A stretch of DNA of 46,946 nt from Actinosynnema pretiosum (GCF_024171695.1 NZ_JAMTCF010000011.1:1-46946), one strand, 5' to 3'; positions 35,841 through 44,028 are shown, numbered from the stretch's first letter. Notes: generated by a model not told the origin, from the letters alone. Numbers and translations are program-made.

Positions 35841-36677
35841 GTGACCGAACCGACCACCTTCGTCCTCGTCCACGGCGCCTGGCACGGCGCGGCCCACTGG
35901 GGCCCGACCCGCCGCGCGCTCGCCCGCCTCGGCGCGCACAGCACCGCCGTCGACCTGCCCGGCCACGGCCTCGGCGCGCCGCTGCCCTCCGGGTACCTGC
36001 TGCCGGGGCAGCCCGGTCTGACCACCGAACCCTCGGGTGTCGCAGGGTTCTCCGCCGCCGACTCGGCCGACGCGGTGCTCGACGCGCTGGCCGCCGCGCG
36101 CCGCCACGGCCGGGTCGTGCTCGTCGCGCACAGCGCGGGCGGCGGACCGGCCTCGCTCGCCGTCGAGCGCGCCCCCGCGCTGGTGGACCGCGTCGTCTAC
36201 CTCACCGCGTTCGTCCCCGCCCGCCCCCGCTTCACCGACTACACCTCGACGCCGGAGAACGCCGCCGCGCTCTCCGGGGCGCTGCGCGTCGCCGACCCCG
36301 ACGAGGTCGGCGCGTTCCGCATCAACCCGCTGTCCACCAACAAGTCCTATGTGGACACGTTGCGCGAGGCCTTCTACGGCGAGCTGGACGAGCGCGAGTT
36401 CGACACCTGGCGGCTCGCCCTGACCCCGGACGAGCAGCTCGCCTCCCTGGGCGCCCCCGTGCCGGTCACCGCGCGGCGGTGGGGGAGCGTGCCCAGGGCG
36501 TTCCTGCGCTGCGCCGACGACCGCGCCCTCACCGCCGCCGCGCAGGACCTGATGATCCGCGAGGCCGACGAGGCGTTCCCCGAGCACCCGTTCGCCGTGC
36601 GCACCCTGCCCGGCGGGCACAGCCCGTTCGCCACCCGCCCCGAGGAGCTGGCCCGCCACCTGGTGGACCTGGCGTGA
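35841..36677 (+). CDS. Alpha/beta-hydrolase (esterase)
   Basis: 278 aa from GTG 35841, so that the protein starts TEPTTFVLVHGAWHGAAHWGPTRRAL like its relatives; ATG 35799 would add 14 residues. HGAWHG is the oxyanion region, VLVAHSAGGGP carries the nucleophile Ser (near residue 102) and LPGGHSPFATRPEELA the catalytic His (near 263). The family (salicylate esterase/hydroxynitrile lyase-like) includes esterases and lactonases acting on small aromatic esters; the true substrate is unknown. Its stop overlaps the GTG of the MFS gene, and LysR is divergent, so the pair may handle and export one compound. Confidence 0.87.
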   Translation: MTEPTTFVLVHGAWHGAAHWGPTRRALARLGAHSTAVDLPGHGLGAPLPSGYLLPGQPGLTTEPSGVAGFSAADSADAVLDALAAARRHGRVVLVAHSAGGGPASLAVERAPALVDRVVYLTAFVPARPRFTDYTSTPENAAALSGALRVADPDEVGAFRINPLSTNKSYVDTLREAFYGELDEREFDTWRLALTPDEQLASLGAPVPVTARRWGSVPRAFLRCADDRALTAAAQDLMIREADEAFPEHPFAVRTLPGGHSPFATRPEELARHLVDLA

Positions 36678-36763
36678 GCAGCGGACCTGATGTGAGCGGC
36701 GGACCTGGCGTGAGCGGCGGAACCGGTCCGAGCGGCGGACCTGGCCTGAGCGGCGGAACCGGT
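36674..36763 (+). repeat. 18-nt tandem repeat at the MFS start
   Basis: Five units of consensus GTGAGCGGCGGACCTGGC starting at 36674, 36692, 36710, 36728 and 36746. The first three begin with GTG, so the start codon is triplicated in frame. The unit encodes SGGPGV-like residues. Confidence 0.9.
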
Positions 36764-38116
36764 TCGAACCGCGCGCCCGGCGCGGACCGGGAGCGGTGGC
36801 GCCGGGCGCTGCTGCTGCCGATCGTCCTGTCGGCCACGTTCGCCCAGCTGCTCAACGTCACCCTCGTCCAGGTCGCCGCGCCCGCCCTGCGCGCCGACCT
36901 GGGCGCGGTTCCGGGCGCCGCGCACCTGGTGCTGGCCGCGTTCACCCTCGGCCACGCCTGCCCGCTCATCGCCTCGGCCAGGCTCGGCGACCGGGTCGGC
37001 CACCGCGCGCTGTTCGCCCTCGGCGCCGCCCTGTTCGCGCTGGCCACGGCGGCCTGCGCGCTCGCGCCGTCGGCGGGCGCGCTGGTGGTGGCCCGGCTCC
37101 TGCAGGGCGCGGGCAGCGGAATCGCCGCGCCGCAGGTGTTCTCGCTCATCCGCACCGCCCTGCCCGCCCACCGGCACGGCCGCGCGCTGGCCGCGTTCGG
37201 CGCGGTGATGGGCGCGGCGTCGGCGATCGGCCCGGTGCTGGGCGGCGCGCTGCTGGCCGCCGACCCGCTCGGCCTCGGCTGGCGCGCCCTGTTCCTGGCG
37301 CAGCTCCCGGTCGCGCTCGCCGCCCTCGCGGGCTCGGCCCTGCTGCCGCGAACCGGCGGAACCGCCGCGCCGCAACGGGTCGACGCGCTCGGCGCCGCGC
37401 TGGTCGCCGCGTGTTGCGCCGCGCTCGTGCTGCCGCTCGCGCTCGGCCCGGACGCCGGGTGGCCGCCCTGGGCGCTGCTCTCGCTCGGCGCGGCCGTCGC
37501 GCTGGGCGCGGCTTTCGCGCTCTCCCAACGCCTCCGCCCCGACCCGCTGGTGCACCCCGAGGCCCTGCGTCACCGCGCCACCCGGACCGGCGTGCTGGTG
37601 GTGCTGGTGTTCAACGCGGGCGTGCCCTCGCTGACCTACCTGGTGCTGCTGCACCTGCAGGAGCAGGGCCGCACCCCGCTGCAGGCCGCGCTGGTCAACA
37701 CCCCGTACGCGCTCGCCGCCGTGCTCGGCAGCGCCCTCGCGCCCGCCCTGTCGGGGAACCGCCGCGCCACCCCCTCGGCCGCCGCCGCGCTGGCCCTGGT
37801 CACCGCCGCGCTCACCGCGCTCCCGCTCGGCCCCGTGCCGCTCGCGCTCGGCGGGGCCGCGTTCGGGCTGTTCACCTCGACCGTCTTCGCGCTGGTGCTC
37901 TCCCGCGCCCCGGAACCGGCGGCGGCCTCCGTCGCCGGGCTGCTGCCCACCGCCCAGCAGCTCGGCGGCACGGTCGGCGTCGCGCTCGCCGGGGCCGCCC
38001 ACACCGCCGGGGGCTTCCCGGCGGCGATGGCCTACGAAGCGCTGGTGTTCGCGCTCGCGGCGGCGGGTGCGTCCCGGCTCGGCGTGAGAAAACCCGCCAC
38101 ACCCGTCACCCGCTGA
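36674..38116 (+). CDS. MFS drug-efflux transporter (DHA2/EmrB-QacA type)
   Basis: 480 aa from GTG 36674 (GTGA overlap). Further in-frame GTG starts occur at 36692 and 36710 because an 18-nt repeat covers the N-terminus. After about 40 soluble residues come 12-14 membrane spans: ALLLPIVLSATFAQLLNVTLVQVAAPALRADLG, RLGDRVGHRALFALGAALFALATAACALAPSAGAL (motif A-like loop), RLLQGAGSGIAAPQVFSLI and GAVMGAASAIGPVLGGAL (motif C). Role: proton-driven export of a small molecule, possibly the product or substrate of the coupled hydrolase, under control of the LysR regulator. Convergent with the antiporter gene, with 6 nt between the stops. Confidence 0.9.
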   Translation: MSSGPDVSGGPGVSGGTGPSGGPGLSGGTGSNRAPGADRERWRRALLLPIVLSATFAQLLNVTLVQVAAPALRADLGAVPGAAHLVLAAFTLGHACPLIASARLGDRVGHRALFALGAALFALATAACALAPSAGALVVARLLQGAGSGIAAPQVFSLIRTALPAHRHGRALAAFGAVMGAASAIGPVLGGALLAADPLGLGWRALFLAQLPVALAALAGSALLPRTGGTAAPQRVDALGAALVAACCAALVLPLALGPDAGWPPWALLSLGAAVALGAAFALSQRLRPDPLVHPEALRHRATRTGVLVVLVFNAGVPSLTYLVLLHLQEQGRTPLQAALVNTPYALAAVLGSALAPALSGNRRATPSAAAALALVTAALTALPLGPVPLALGGAAFGLFTSTVFALVLSRAPEPAAASVAGLLPTAQQLGGTVGVALAGAAHTAGGFPAAMAYEALVFALAAAGASRLGVRKPATPVTR

Positions 38117-38122
38117 AGGACC

Positions 38123-39715
38123 TCACTCCAGCTCCTCCTCCAGCGCCGCCGACAACCGCACCTCCTCCACGTCCAACCGGGTCTGCATCCGCAGCAGCAC
38201 CAGGTCGTCCACCAACCGCTCGTCGCGCAACCGCACCACCGCCGCCCGCTTGTGCTCCAGCAGCGCCAGGTGCAGCGCCGCGTAGTCGTCGCCCAGCAGC
38301 GGGTTCTCCACCGGCGCCCCGTCCACCCCCATGTCCCGCAACGACTCCAGCCGCCGCCGGATCTCCCCGCGCACCCGCTCCACCACGTCCCCCGGCGCGG
38401 CCAACCCCCGCGCCGCCTCGTCCAGCGCCGCGAGCCCGGCCTCGCAGGCGGTGCGCTCCGCCAGCAGCAGCTCGGCGGGCCGCGCCTCGTCCTCGCCCAG
38501 CCTCGCCCACCGCAGCACCAGCGGCAGGGTGAGGCCCTGGCCGAGCGTGGTCGCCACGATCACCCCGAACGTCACCACCACCAGCAGCTCCCGCTCCGGG
38601 AACGCCCCGCCGTCCTGCGCGGTCAGCGGCACGGCCAGCGCCGCCGCCAGCGACACCCCGCCCCGGAAACCCGCCCACGCCACCGGGAGCCGCTCCCGGA
38701 ACCCCATCCGCCTCGCCCGCTGCGCCTCCCGCCGGTCGACCAGCCGCACCAGGTACGGCACGGTGTTGAAGAACAGCAGCCGCACCCCGATCACGGTCGC
38801 CGACACCAGCACGACCGCCAGCAGCGCCCGCCAGGTGTGCGCGTCCGCGACCGCGTCCCGCAGTTGCAGGCCCACCAGCACGAACAGCGCCCCGTTGAGC
38901 AGGAACGCCCCCAGCTGCCAGAAACCGCGCGACTGCAACCGGGTCCTGGCCGAGAACCAGCGCGGACCGGTCTGGCTCACCAGCAGCCCGCACACCACGG
39001 TCGCCAGCACGCCCGACGCGTGGATCTCCTCCGCCAGCAGGAAGGCGGTGAACGGGGTGAGCACGCTGATCCCGGCCTCCGGCAGCGGTTCCACCACCAC
39101 CTTGCGCAGCCAGGTCACCAGCAGCCCGACCAGCAGTCCCACCACGACGCCACCCGCGTAGGACAGCCCGAAGTCGCCCAGCGCGGACGGCCAGGAGAAC
39201 TCCTCCCGACCGGTGGCCACCGCGACCGCGATCGCGAACAGCACCAGCGCGGTGCCGTCGTTGACCAGGCTCTCGGCGCGCAGCAGGGTCAGCTGCCGGT
39301 GCGGCATCCGGCCCGCGACCGCGCCGACGGCGGTGGCGTCGGTGGGCGCGACGACCGCGCCGAGCACGAACGCCACCGGCCAGCTCAGGCCCAGCGCGTG
39401 CCCGACCGCCGCGACCGACGCGGCGGTCACCAGCACCAGCACCACCGAGCTGAGCGCGATGCTGCGCAGGTTCGCCCTGATCTCGCGCAGCGAGGTGTTG
39501 AGCGCCTCCCAGTGCAGCAGCGCGGGCAGGAACAGCAGCAGCACCACCTCGGGCGGCAGCCTGATCGGGTCCAGCCAGGGGATCAGCGCGGCCAGCGCCC
39601 CGCCGACCAGTAGCACGATCGGCGGCGACAGGCGCAGGCGGCGGGCGAGCAGGTGCAGCGCGACCACGGCCGCGCCGACGGACACGAGCACGATCAGCGC
39701 GTGCGAGTCGCCCAT
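38123..39715 (-). CDS. Na+/H+ antiporter (CPA1 family)
   Basis: 530 aa from ATG 39715, with GGGAGG 9 nt upstream. About twelve membrane spans occupy residues 1-410; ion-binding elements include GAVVAPTDATAVGAVAGR and ESLVNDGTALVLFAIAV, where the ND pair is the electroneutral CPA1 hallmark, followed by WAGFRGGVSLAAALAVP. The last 115 residues are a soluble, charged helical tail (ERTACEAGLAALDEAARGL, LLEHKRAAVVRLRDERLVDD) typical of bacterial NhaP/YjcE-like proteins and probably regulatory. Role: exchange of Na+ for H+ in pH and salt homeostasis. The ribosome-binding site is embedded in a perfect hairpin (39725-39748). Confidence 0.93.
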   Translation of the reverse strand: MGDSHALIVLVSVGAAVVALHLLARRLRLSPPIVLLVGGALAALIPWLDPIRLPPEVVLLLFLPALLHWEALNTSLREIRANLRSIALSSVVLVLVTAASVAAVGHALGLSWPVAFVLGAVVAPTDATAVGAVAGRMPHRQLTLLRAESLVNDGTALVLFAIAVAVATGREEFSWPSALGDFGLSYAGGVVVGLLVGLLVTWLRKVVVEPLPEAGISVLTPFTAFLLAEEIHASGVLATVVCGLLVSQTGPRWFSARTRLQSRGFWQLGAFLLNGALFVLVGLQLRDAVADAHTWRALLAVVLVSATVIGVRLLFFNTVPYLVRLVDRREAQRARRMGFRERLPVAWAGFRGGVSLAAALAVPLTAQDGGAFPERELLVVVTFGVIVATTLGQGLTLPLVLRWARLGEDEARPAELLLAERTACEAGLAALDEAARGLAAPGDVVERVRGEIRRRLESLRDMGVDGAPVENPLLGDDYAALHLALLEHKRAAVVRLRDERLVDDLVLLRMQTRLDVEEVRLSAALEEELE

Positions 39716-39724
39716 GGGGTCTTG

Positions 39725-39748
39725 CCTCCCGTCTCGGTGGACGGGAGG
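39725..39748 (-). promoter_or_regulatory. Hairpin sequestering the antiporter ribosome-binding site
   Basis: On the mRNA, CCTCCCGTC (39748-39740), 6-nt loop, GACGGGAGG (39733-39725), perfect 9 bp. The 3' arm contains the GGGAGG Shine-Dalgarno of the gene starting at 39715. A second hairpin (CGCCCG-CGAG-CGGGCG, about 39753-39768) lies just upstream, giving a structured leader. Confidence 0.6.
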
Positions 39749-39952
39749 GAGTCGCCCGCGAGCGGGCGGTTCAAACCGGGCCGGTCCGGGGTACCCCTGC
39801 CGGGAGCGGCTGCGGGACGTCGCCGTTGCGGGTGCCCACGGCGCCCGTCACGGCCTCGACGCACGTTTGTGGACAAGCGGGTGCCGCGAGGGCCCTGCGG
39901 GGCGCTCACGGCCCGCTCAGCGCCGCCCGCTCGCCGCGACGCGCGCACGCGT

Positions 39953-39994
39953 CCGCCCCTCCACCGCCCCCGCTCGGGGTCGGAAGAGGGGCGG
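39953..39994 (-). terminator. Nested hairpin downstream of the transglycosylase gene
   Basis: CCGCCCCT (39953-39960) pairs with AGGGGCGG (39987-39994), and the interior contains CCCC-GCTC-GGGG. It begins 9 nt past the stop at 40004-40006, the usual place for a terminator. Confidence 0.6.
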
Positions 39995-40003
39995 GGTCGC
40001 GGA

Positions 40004-40840
40004 TCAGTAGCCCTGGTACCCGGTTCCGGCGTTGATGCCGATCAGGCCGGGGTGGTTGTGGAAGCCGCCGTAGCGGGCGTACACGTACCGGACACCGGCG
40101 ATGATGTTGTCCACCGGGCGGTAGATGTCGTCGTAGCCCGCGAGCTTGTACGCCTGGAACGTCGGGTCGATGACCTGCATCAGGCCCTTCGACGGGGTGC
40201 CGCGCACCGCGTTCGAGTCCCAGTTGTTGATGGCGTTGACGTTGCCGCCGGACTCCTTCTGGATCACCGTCCAGATGGCGCCCACGCTGCTGTTGTCGAT
40301 CGAGGTGCCGTTGGCCTGGAGGACCTTGATGGCCTCCTTGATCCAGGCCTCGACCTCGCGCTGCTTGGCGGGCTTGCGCGCCTCGGCCTCGCGCTCCTTG
40401 CGCTCCTGCTCGGCCTTGACCCGCGCGGCGTAGTCGTTCGCCGCCGCGTCGCTGATCTGGTTGACGGCCATGGCCGCGGTCATCTGCTCCTGCTGGAGCA
40501 GCCGCGAGGCCTCGCCGCCGACGTCGACCGAGTGGACGGTCTGGATCTCGGCGATGGTCTGCGCCGTCGGCGAGACCGCCGGGGCGTCCGGGTCGCCGAA
40601 CCCGCCGAAGTTCATGGCGCCCGCGCTGGGGCTGAAGGTGCCGCCGGTGACCGCGTAGGCGGCTGCGCCGCCCGCTCCGGTGACCACGCCGACCGCCATC
40701 GCGACGGCGGACACCCGGTGGGCCAGCGGGGCCTTGTCGGACTCGGCGCGGTGCGCTCCGGGAACGACGCCGGGGGCGGTGACGACCACTGGGAACACCA
40801 GCGTGGTCGGTTCCCCCTGGGGTCTCCTGTGCCGAGCCAA
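40004..40840 (-). CDS. Lysozyme-like lytic transglycosylase (SLT domain) protein
   Basis: 278 aa from TTG 40840; GGGAGG lies exactly 7 nt upstream and no better ATG/GTG precedes the hydrophobic segment, so the rare TTG start is favoured. A basic N-terminus and a transmembrane or signal segment (VSAVAMAVGVVTGAGGAAAYAVTGG, about 43-67) are followed by a charged coiled coil (NDYAARVKAEQERKEREAEARKPAKQREV) and an SLT domain: VGAIWTVIQKESGGNVNAINNWDSNAVRGTPSKGLMQVIDPTFQAY, with the catalytic Glu in QKESGG, ending GVRYVYARYGGFHNHPG. Role: non-hydrolytic cleavage of peptidoglycan glycan strands outside the membrane, in cell-wall turnover or growth. Confidence 0.9.
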   Translation of the reverse strand: MARHRRPQGEPTTLVFPVVVTAPGVVPGAHRAESDKAPLAHRVSAVAMAVGVVTGAGGAAAYAVTGGTFSPSAGAMNFGGFGDPDAPAVSPTAQTIAEIQTVHSVDVGGEASRLLQQEQMTAAMAVNQISDAAANDYAARVKAEQERKEREAEARKPAKQREVEAWIKEAIKVLQANGTSIDNSSVGAIWTVIQKESGGNVNAINNWDSNAVRGTPSKGLMQVIDPTFQAYKLAGYDDIYRPVDNIIAGVRYVYARYGGFHNHPGLIGINAGTGYQGY

Positions 40841-41323
40841 AGAACTGCCTCCCGCGTTGAGCTTCGCACGTGACCGAACCGTGATCTGCGGCCGGAAACG
40901 TAACCGGGAGTACTACGAATGGGCAAGGTTCCCTCCGAAATCGGTGACTTGTGTCACGTTTGGTGGGAACCGATGCAACTGTGTGTTGATTACCCCTCAT
41001 CCGATCGCGGGAAGTGTCCTGATCAGGGTGAACGCGGTCCGGAGGGTCCTCCGGATCGGCGGGGCATCCCCCAACCGATCCCCGAACCCCCGATGTGATT
41101 CCACCGTGGGTGGACGGGGTTGCGGGGGCGGTGCGGGGACGGTTGCGGGTCGGGTGCGGGGCGCCCCCGAGGCACTCCCGAAGCGCCGCCGGGGCGTCGC
41201 CCGGACCGCGCCCGGACCGTCTCGATTGGCGCACGGCGTCACCCCGATGCCACCGGGCGGCGCGCAGGTCGCCCCGCGCGCCGCACCAAGAACGAATACG
41301 CGCGCACGCGTGCGCGCGTGAGG
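40841..41323. other. 483-bp intergenic region upstream of the transglycosylase gene
   Basis: No gene is supported; short frames here lack ribosome sites and family resemblance. The 40860-41000 part is relatively A/T-rich and probably holds the transglycosylase promoter. I looked for a c-di-AMP riboswitch, common before actinobacterial cell-wall hydrolase genes, and did not find its conserved segments. At the other end lies the palindrome at 41298-41319. Confidence 0.6.
41298..41319. other. 22-nt perfect palindrome within a 24-nt alternating purine-pyrimidine tract
   Basis: The arms ACGCGCGCACG/CGTGCGCGCGT are perfectly self-complementary, and 41297-41320 alternates purine and pyrimidine without a break, a sequence type prone to Z-DNA or cruciform formation. 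It lies 5 nt beyond the response-regulator stop, so it may also act as a terminator. Confidence 0.65.
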
Positions 41324-41986
41324 TCACGCGTCGAACGAGTAGCCCATCCCCCGAGCCGTCCTGATCCGCCCGGCCCCGATCTTGCGCCGCAGCGCCCGCA
41401 CGTACACGTCCACGATGTTCGAACCGGGGTCGAAGTCGTAGCCCCACACGTGCGACAGGATCTGCTCCCGCGACAGCACCCGCCGGTGGTGCCGCAGCAG
41501 CAGCTCCAGCAGCGCGAACTCGCGCGCCGTCAGGTCCACCGCCACCCCGTCCACGTCCACCCGCCGCGTCCGCAGGTCCAGCGCCAGCCCACCGGCCCGC
41601 AGCACCGTCCGCTCGACCACCGCCTCCGGCGAGCGCAACCGCAGCCGCACCCGCGCCAGCAGCTCCTCGAACCGGAACGGCTTGGTCATGTAGTCGTCCG
41701 CGCCGCCCTCCAGCCCGGCCACGGTCGCCCGCACCGAGTCCTGCGCGGTCAGGATGATCACCGGCGTCGCGCACCCGCGCTCCCGCAACCGCGCCAGCAC
41801 CGCGAACCCGTCCAGCACCGGCAGCCCGATGTCCAGCAGCACCAGGTCGAACCCGCCGCTGAGCGCGTACCCGAGCGCGGCCTCGCCGTCGCCCACCACG
41901 GTCGTGGCGAACCCGTTCGCGGTCAGCCCCTTGCGCACGAACGAGGCGATCCGCTCCTCGTCCTCGGCGATCAGGATTCGCGCCAC
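41324..41986 (-). CDS. OmpR/PhoB-family response regulator
   Basis: 220 aa from GTG 41986, with GGGGAGG 6 nt upstream inside the end of the kinase gene. Receiver domain: RILIAEDEERIASFV with the acidic pair at residues 8-9, phosphoacceptor Asp about 52 in LVLLDIGLPV, Thr in ILTAQD and Lys in MTKPF. The C-terminal winged helix (RVDVDGVAVDLTAREFALLELLLRHHRRVLSREQILSHVWG, IVDVYVRALRRKIG) is OmpR type. It overlaps the histidine kinase gene by 16 nt, so the pair is co-expressed. Targets may include the small secreted protein gene just upstream (inference). Confidence 0.95.
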   Translation of the reverse strand: MARILIAEDEERIASFVRKGLTANGFATTVVGDGEAALGYALSGGFDLVLLDIGLPVLDGFAVLARLRERGCATPVIILTAQDSVRATVAGLEGGADDYMTKPFRFEELLARVRLRLRSPEAVVERTVLRAGGLALDLRTRRVDVDGVAVDLTAREFALLELLLRHHRRVLSREQILSHVWGYDFDPGSNIVDVYVRALRRKIGAGRIRTARGMGYSFDA

Positions 41987-43518
41987 GACCCACCTCCCCG
42001 AGTCCCGCCGACCGGCAGCCGCACCGTCGTCCCCCCGCCCTCCGGAACCCGCAGCGGCACCTCCACCGCGAACCGCGCCCCCGCGCCCGGCGCGGACGTG
42101 AGCCGCACGAACCCGCCGTGCGCCTCGGCGATGGCCCGCACGATCGCCAGCCCCAGCCCGGCGCCCGCCCGGTGCCCCGGCGCGCCGCCCGTCGACCCCC
42201 GGCTGAACCGCTCGAAGATCGCCGCCGCGTCCTCCGGCCGCACGCCGGGACCCCGGTCGGCCACCCAGAACGACACCGAGCCGCCACCGGGCGCGGGCCG
42301 CACCAGCGACCCGATCAGCACCTCCGAGCCCTCCGGGCTGTGCTGCACCGCGTTCTGCGCCAGCTGCACCACGGCCTGGGTGACCCGCTGCTCGTCCAGC
42401 AGCGCCACGCCCTCCCCGATCGACTCCAGCCGCCACCGCCGGTCCCCGATGGCCCGCACCTTCGCGTACACGTCACCGGTCAGCTCGGCCACCTCCACCG
42501 GTCGCGCGTCGATGAAGTCCGGCTGCTCGGCCTTGGCCAGCAGCAGCAGGTCGTTCACCATCCGGTTCATCCGGTCCAGCTCGTCCAGGCACAACCGCAC
42601 CGCCTCGGCCCGCTCCACCGGGTCGTCGCCCAGCAGCTCCAGGTGGCCGGACACGATCGTGATCGGCGTGCGCAGCTCGTGGCCCGCGTCGTCCAGGAAC
42701 CGCCGCTGGGTGGCGAACGCCCGCTCCAGCCGGTCCAGCATCGCGTTGAACTGCTCGGCCAGCGCGGCGACGTCGTCGCGCCCCTCCACGGTGATCCGCC
42801 GGGTCAGGTCGTGCTCGGTGATCTCGGCGGCGGCCCGGCGCACCAGCCGCACCGGGCTCAGGATCTGCCCCGCCACGAACCACGCCGACGCGCCCGCCAG
42901 CACCACCCCCAGCAGGCCGACGCCGAGCAGCACCCGCACCGTCGACGCCACCTCGGCCCGGTCCCGGTCCACCAGGTAGCCCACGACCAGCGCGCCCCGG
43001 TCGCCTGCGGTGCCCGTGGCGTCCACCCTGATCCAGCGCAGCTCACCGGCCGGGGTGACGGCCGTGCCGCTGTGGTCGGGGGAGGCCAGGATCGGGTCCA
43101 GGACCTCGGGGTGCGCGCCGAGGCGGAACGGCTCGGCGCGGTCCTGGAGCATCGGGCCGGACTGCGGGGTCCAGGCGACGATGACCTCGTCGTCGTCCAT
43201 GTACTGGCGGCGCAGGTGCGCGGACAGGGCGTGCCGGACGTCGGCGAACGGCTGCCCGGTCGCCCGGTCGACGCCCTCGGCGAGCACCTGGTCCAGCTCG
43301 GCGGCCTCCTGCTCCAGCGCGGAGCGGACGTCCCGGTCGACCTCGCGCAGCAGCAGGTTGCGGGTCACCAGGGTGGTCGAGAGGGAGACCACGGCGACCA
43401 GGAGCAGCAACCAGCCCATGATCCGCACCCGCGCGGGGACGGCCCGCTTGCGGCGGGGCGCCGGTCGGGTGGCGAGGGTGGTGTCCAGGGTGAGGGTGGG
43501 TGTGTCGGAGTCGGCCAT
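41971..43518 (-). CDS. Membrane sensor histidine kinase
   Basis: 515 aa from ATG 43518. Two membrane spans (about 32-53 and 196-217) enclose an extracytoplasmic sensor region of about 140 residues, followed by HAMP (QILSPVRLVRRAAAEITEHDLTRRI), a HisKA dimerisation domain with phospho-His about 280 in FLDDAGHELRTPITIVSGHLELL, and the ATPase domain with N box QNAVQHSPEG, DRGPGVRPED, and AGAGLGLAIVRAIAEAHGG. The sensor contains no motif that identifies the signal. It pairs with the overlapping response regulator and lies directly downstream of a small secreted protein gene (35-nt gap), possibly a signal-related accessory protein. Confidence 0.94.
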   Translation of the reverse strand: MADSDTPTLTLDTTLATRPAPRRKRAVPARVRIMGWLLLLVAVVSLSTTLVTRNLLLREVDRDVRSALEQEAAELDQVLAEGVDRATGQPFADVRHALSAHLRRQYMDDDEVIVAWTPQSGPMLQDRAEPFRLGAHPEVLDPILASPDHSGTAVTPAGELRWIRVDATGTAGDRGALVVGYLVDRDRAEVASTVRVLLGVGLLGVVLAGASAWFVAGQILSPVRLVRRAAAEITEHDLTRRITVEGRDDVAALAEQFNAMLDRLERAFATQRRFLDDAGHELRTPITIVSGHLELLGDDPVERAEAVRLCLDELDRMNRMVNDLLLLAKAEQPDFIDARPVEVAELTGDVYAKVRAIGDRRWRLESIGEGVALLDEQRVTQAVVQLAQNAVQHSPEGSEVLIGSLVRPAPGGGSVSFWVADRGPGVRPEDAAAIFERFSRGSTGGAPGHRAGAGLGLAIVRAIAEAHGGFVRLTSAPGAGARFAVEVPLRVPEGGGTTVRLPVGGTRGGGSWRES

Positions 43519-43553
43519 CTCAGGTCGGTCGTCCAGTCCGGTGGGGTGCGGGG

Positions 43554-43949
43554 TCAGTCGTCGAGGTCGTCGTCATCGTCGTCGTCATCGTCCGGCGGGA
43601 CCGGGGGCGGCGGGGGGATGACCACCGGGGAGTCCGGGGGAGGGGCGGTCGGCGCGGCGCTCTGCCCGGCGCCTGGGTCGGTGCCCTGCCCGGTGCCCTG
43701 CCCGGTGCCCTGCCCGGTGCCCTGCCCGGTGCCCTGCCCGGCGCCAGGGTCGGCGCTCTGCCCGGCGCCCGGTTCGGCGCTCGGCGGCGGCGCCGCGCTC
43801 GACGTGGGCAGCAGCCCGGTGTTGTCCCGCAGCTTGACCTGCGTCGGAGCGGACGGCGGGGGTTCACCGGGCAGCGCCCAGGTCGCCACCGCCGCCCCGA
43901 GGGGCAGCGCCAGCGCGGCGGTCAGCAGGACGATCCGGGAGGCTCGCAC
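43554..43949 (-). CDS. Small secreted or membrane-anchored repeat protein with poly-Asp tail
   Basis: 131 aa from GTG 43949, chosen because GGAGAGGG lies 6 nt upstream and the protein then opens with a hydrophobic segment, RASRIVLLTAALALPLGAAVATWALPG; ATG 44009 would add 20 residues. The rest is Pro/Ser/Ala-rich, with five GQGT tetrapeptides from a perfect 12-nt DNA repeat, a Pro run, and a C-terminus of nine Asp residues then LDD. No known domain. Position directly before the two-component genes on the same strand suggests co-transcription and a role outside the membrane, for instance binding of cations by the acidic tail (inference). Confidence 0.7.
   Translation of the reverse strand: MRASRIVLLTAALALPLGAAVATWALPGEPPPSAPTQVKLRDNTGLLPTSSAAPPPSAEPGAGQSADPGAGQGTGQGTGQGTGQGTGQGTDPGAGQSAAPTAPPPDSPVVIPPPPPVPPDDDDDDDDDLDD
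43681..43740 (-). repeat. 12-nt tandem repeat, five perfect copies
   Basis: GTGCCCTGCCCG (plus strand) at 43681, 43693, 43705, 43717 and 43729; degenerate copies continue on both sides. It encodes (GQGT)n on the minus strand. Perfect identity suggests recent expansion and possible length variation. Confidence 0.95.
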
Positions 43950-43992
43950 CCGCCCACCCTCTCCGGCCGGGGCGAAGCCCGCATGAGAGCGG

Positions 43993-44010
43993 GATGAAGA
44001 AATCTTCATC
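43993..44010. promoter_or_regulatory. Perfect inverted repeat upstream of the small secreted protein gene
   Basis: GATGAAGA-AA-TCTTCATC, 8-bp arms. It sits 44 nt before GTG 43949 and overlaps the alternative ATG at 44009, supporting the downstream start. Candidate operator for the secreted-protein/two-component operon. Confidence 0.55.
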
Positions 44011-44028
44011 TTCCTGCTCCCGCGCCGC

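Noticed and set aside
38680..38700. CebR-like GGGAGCCGCTCCC motif in the antiporter gene
   Set aside because: It lies deep in coding sequence, with altered centre, and no promoter context.
40841..41100. c-di-AMP (ydaO) riboswitch upstream of the transglycosylase gene
   Set aside because: The conserved GGGGAACCC and GGGUGAAUC-type segments are not present on the transcribed strand.
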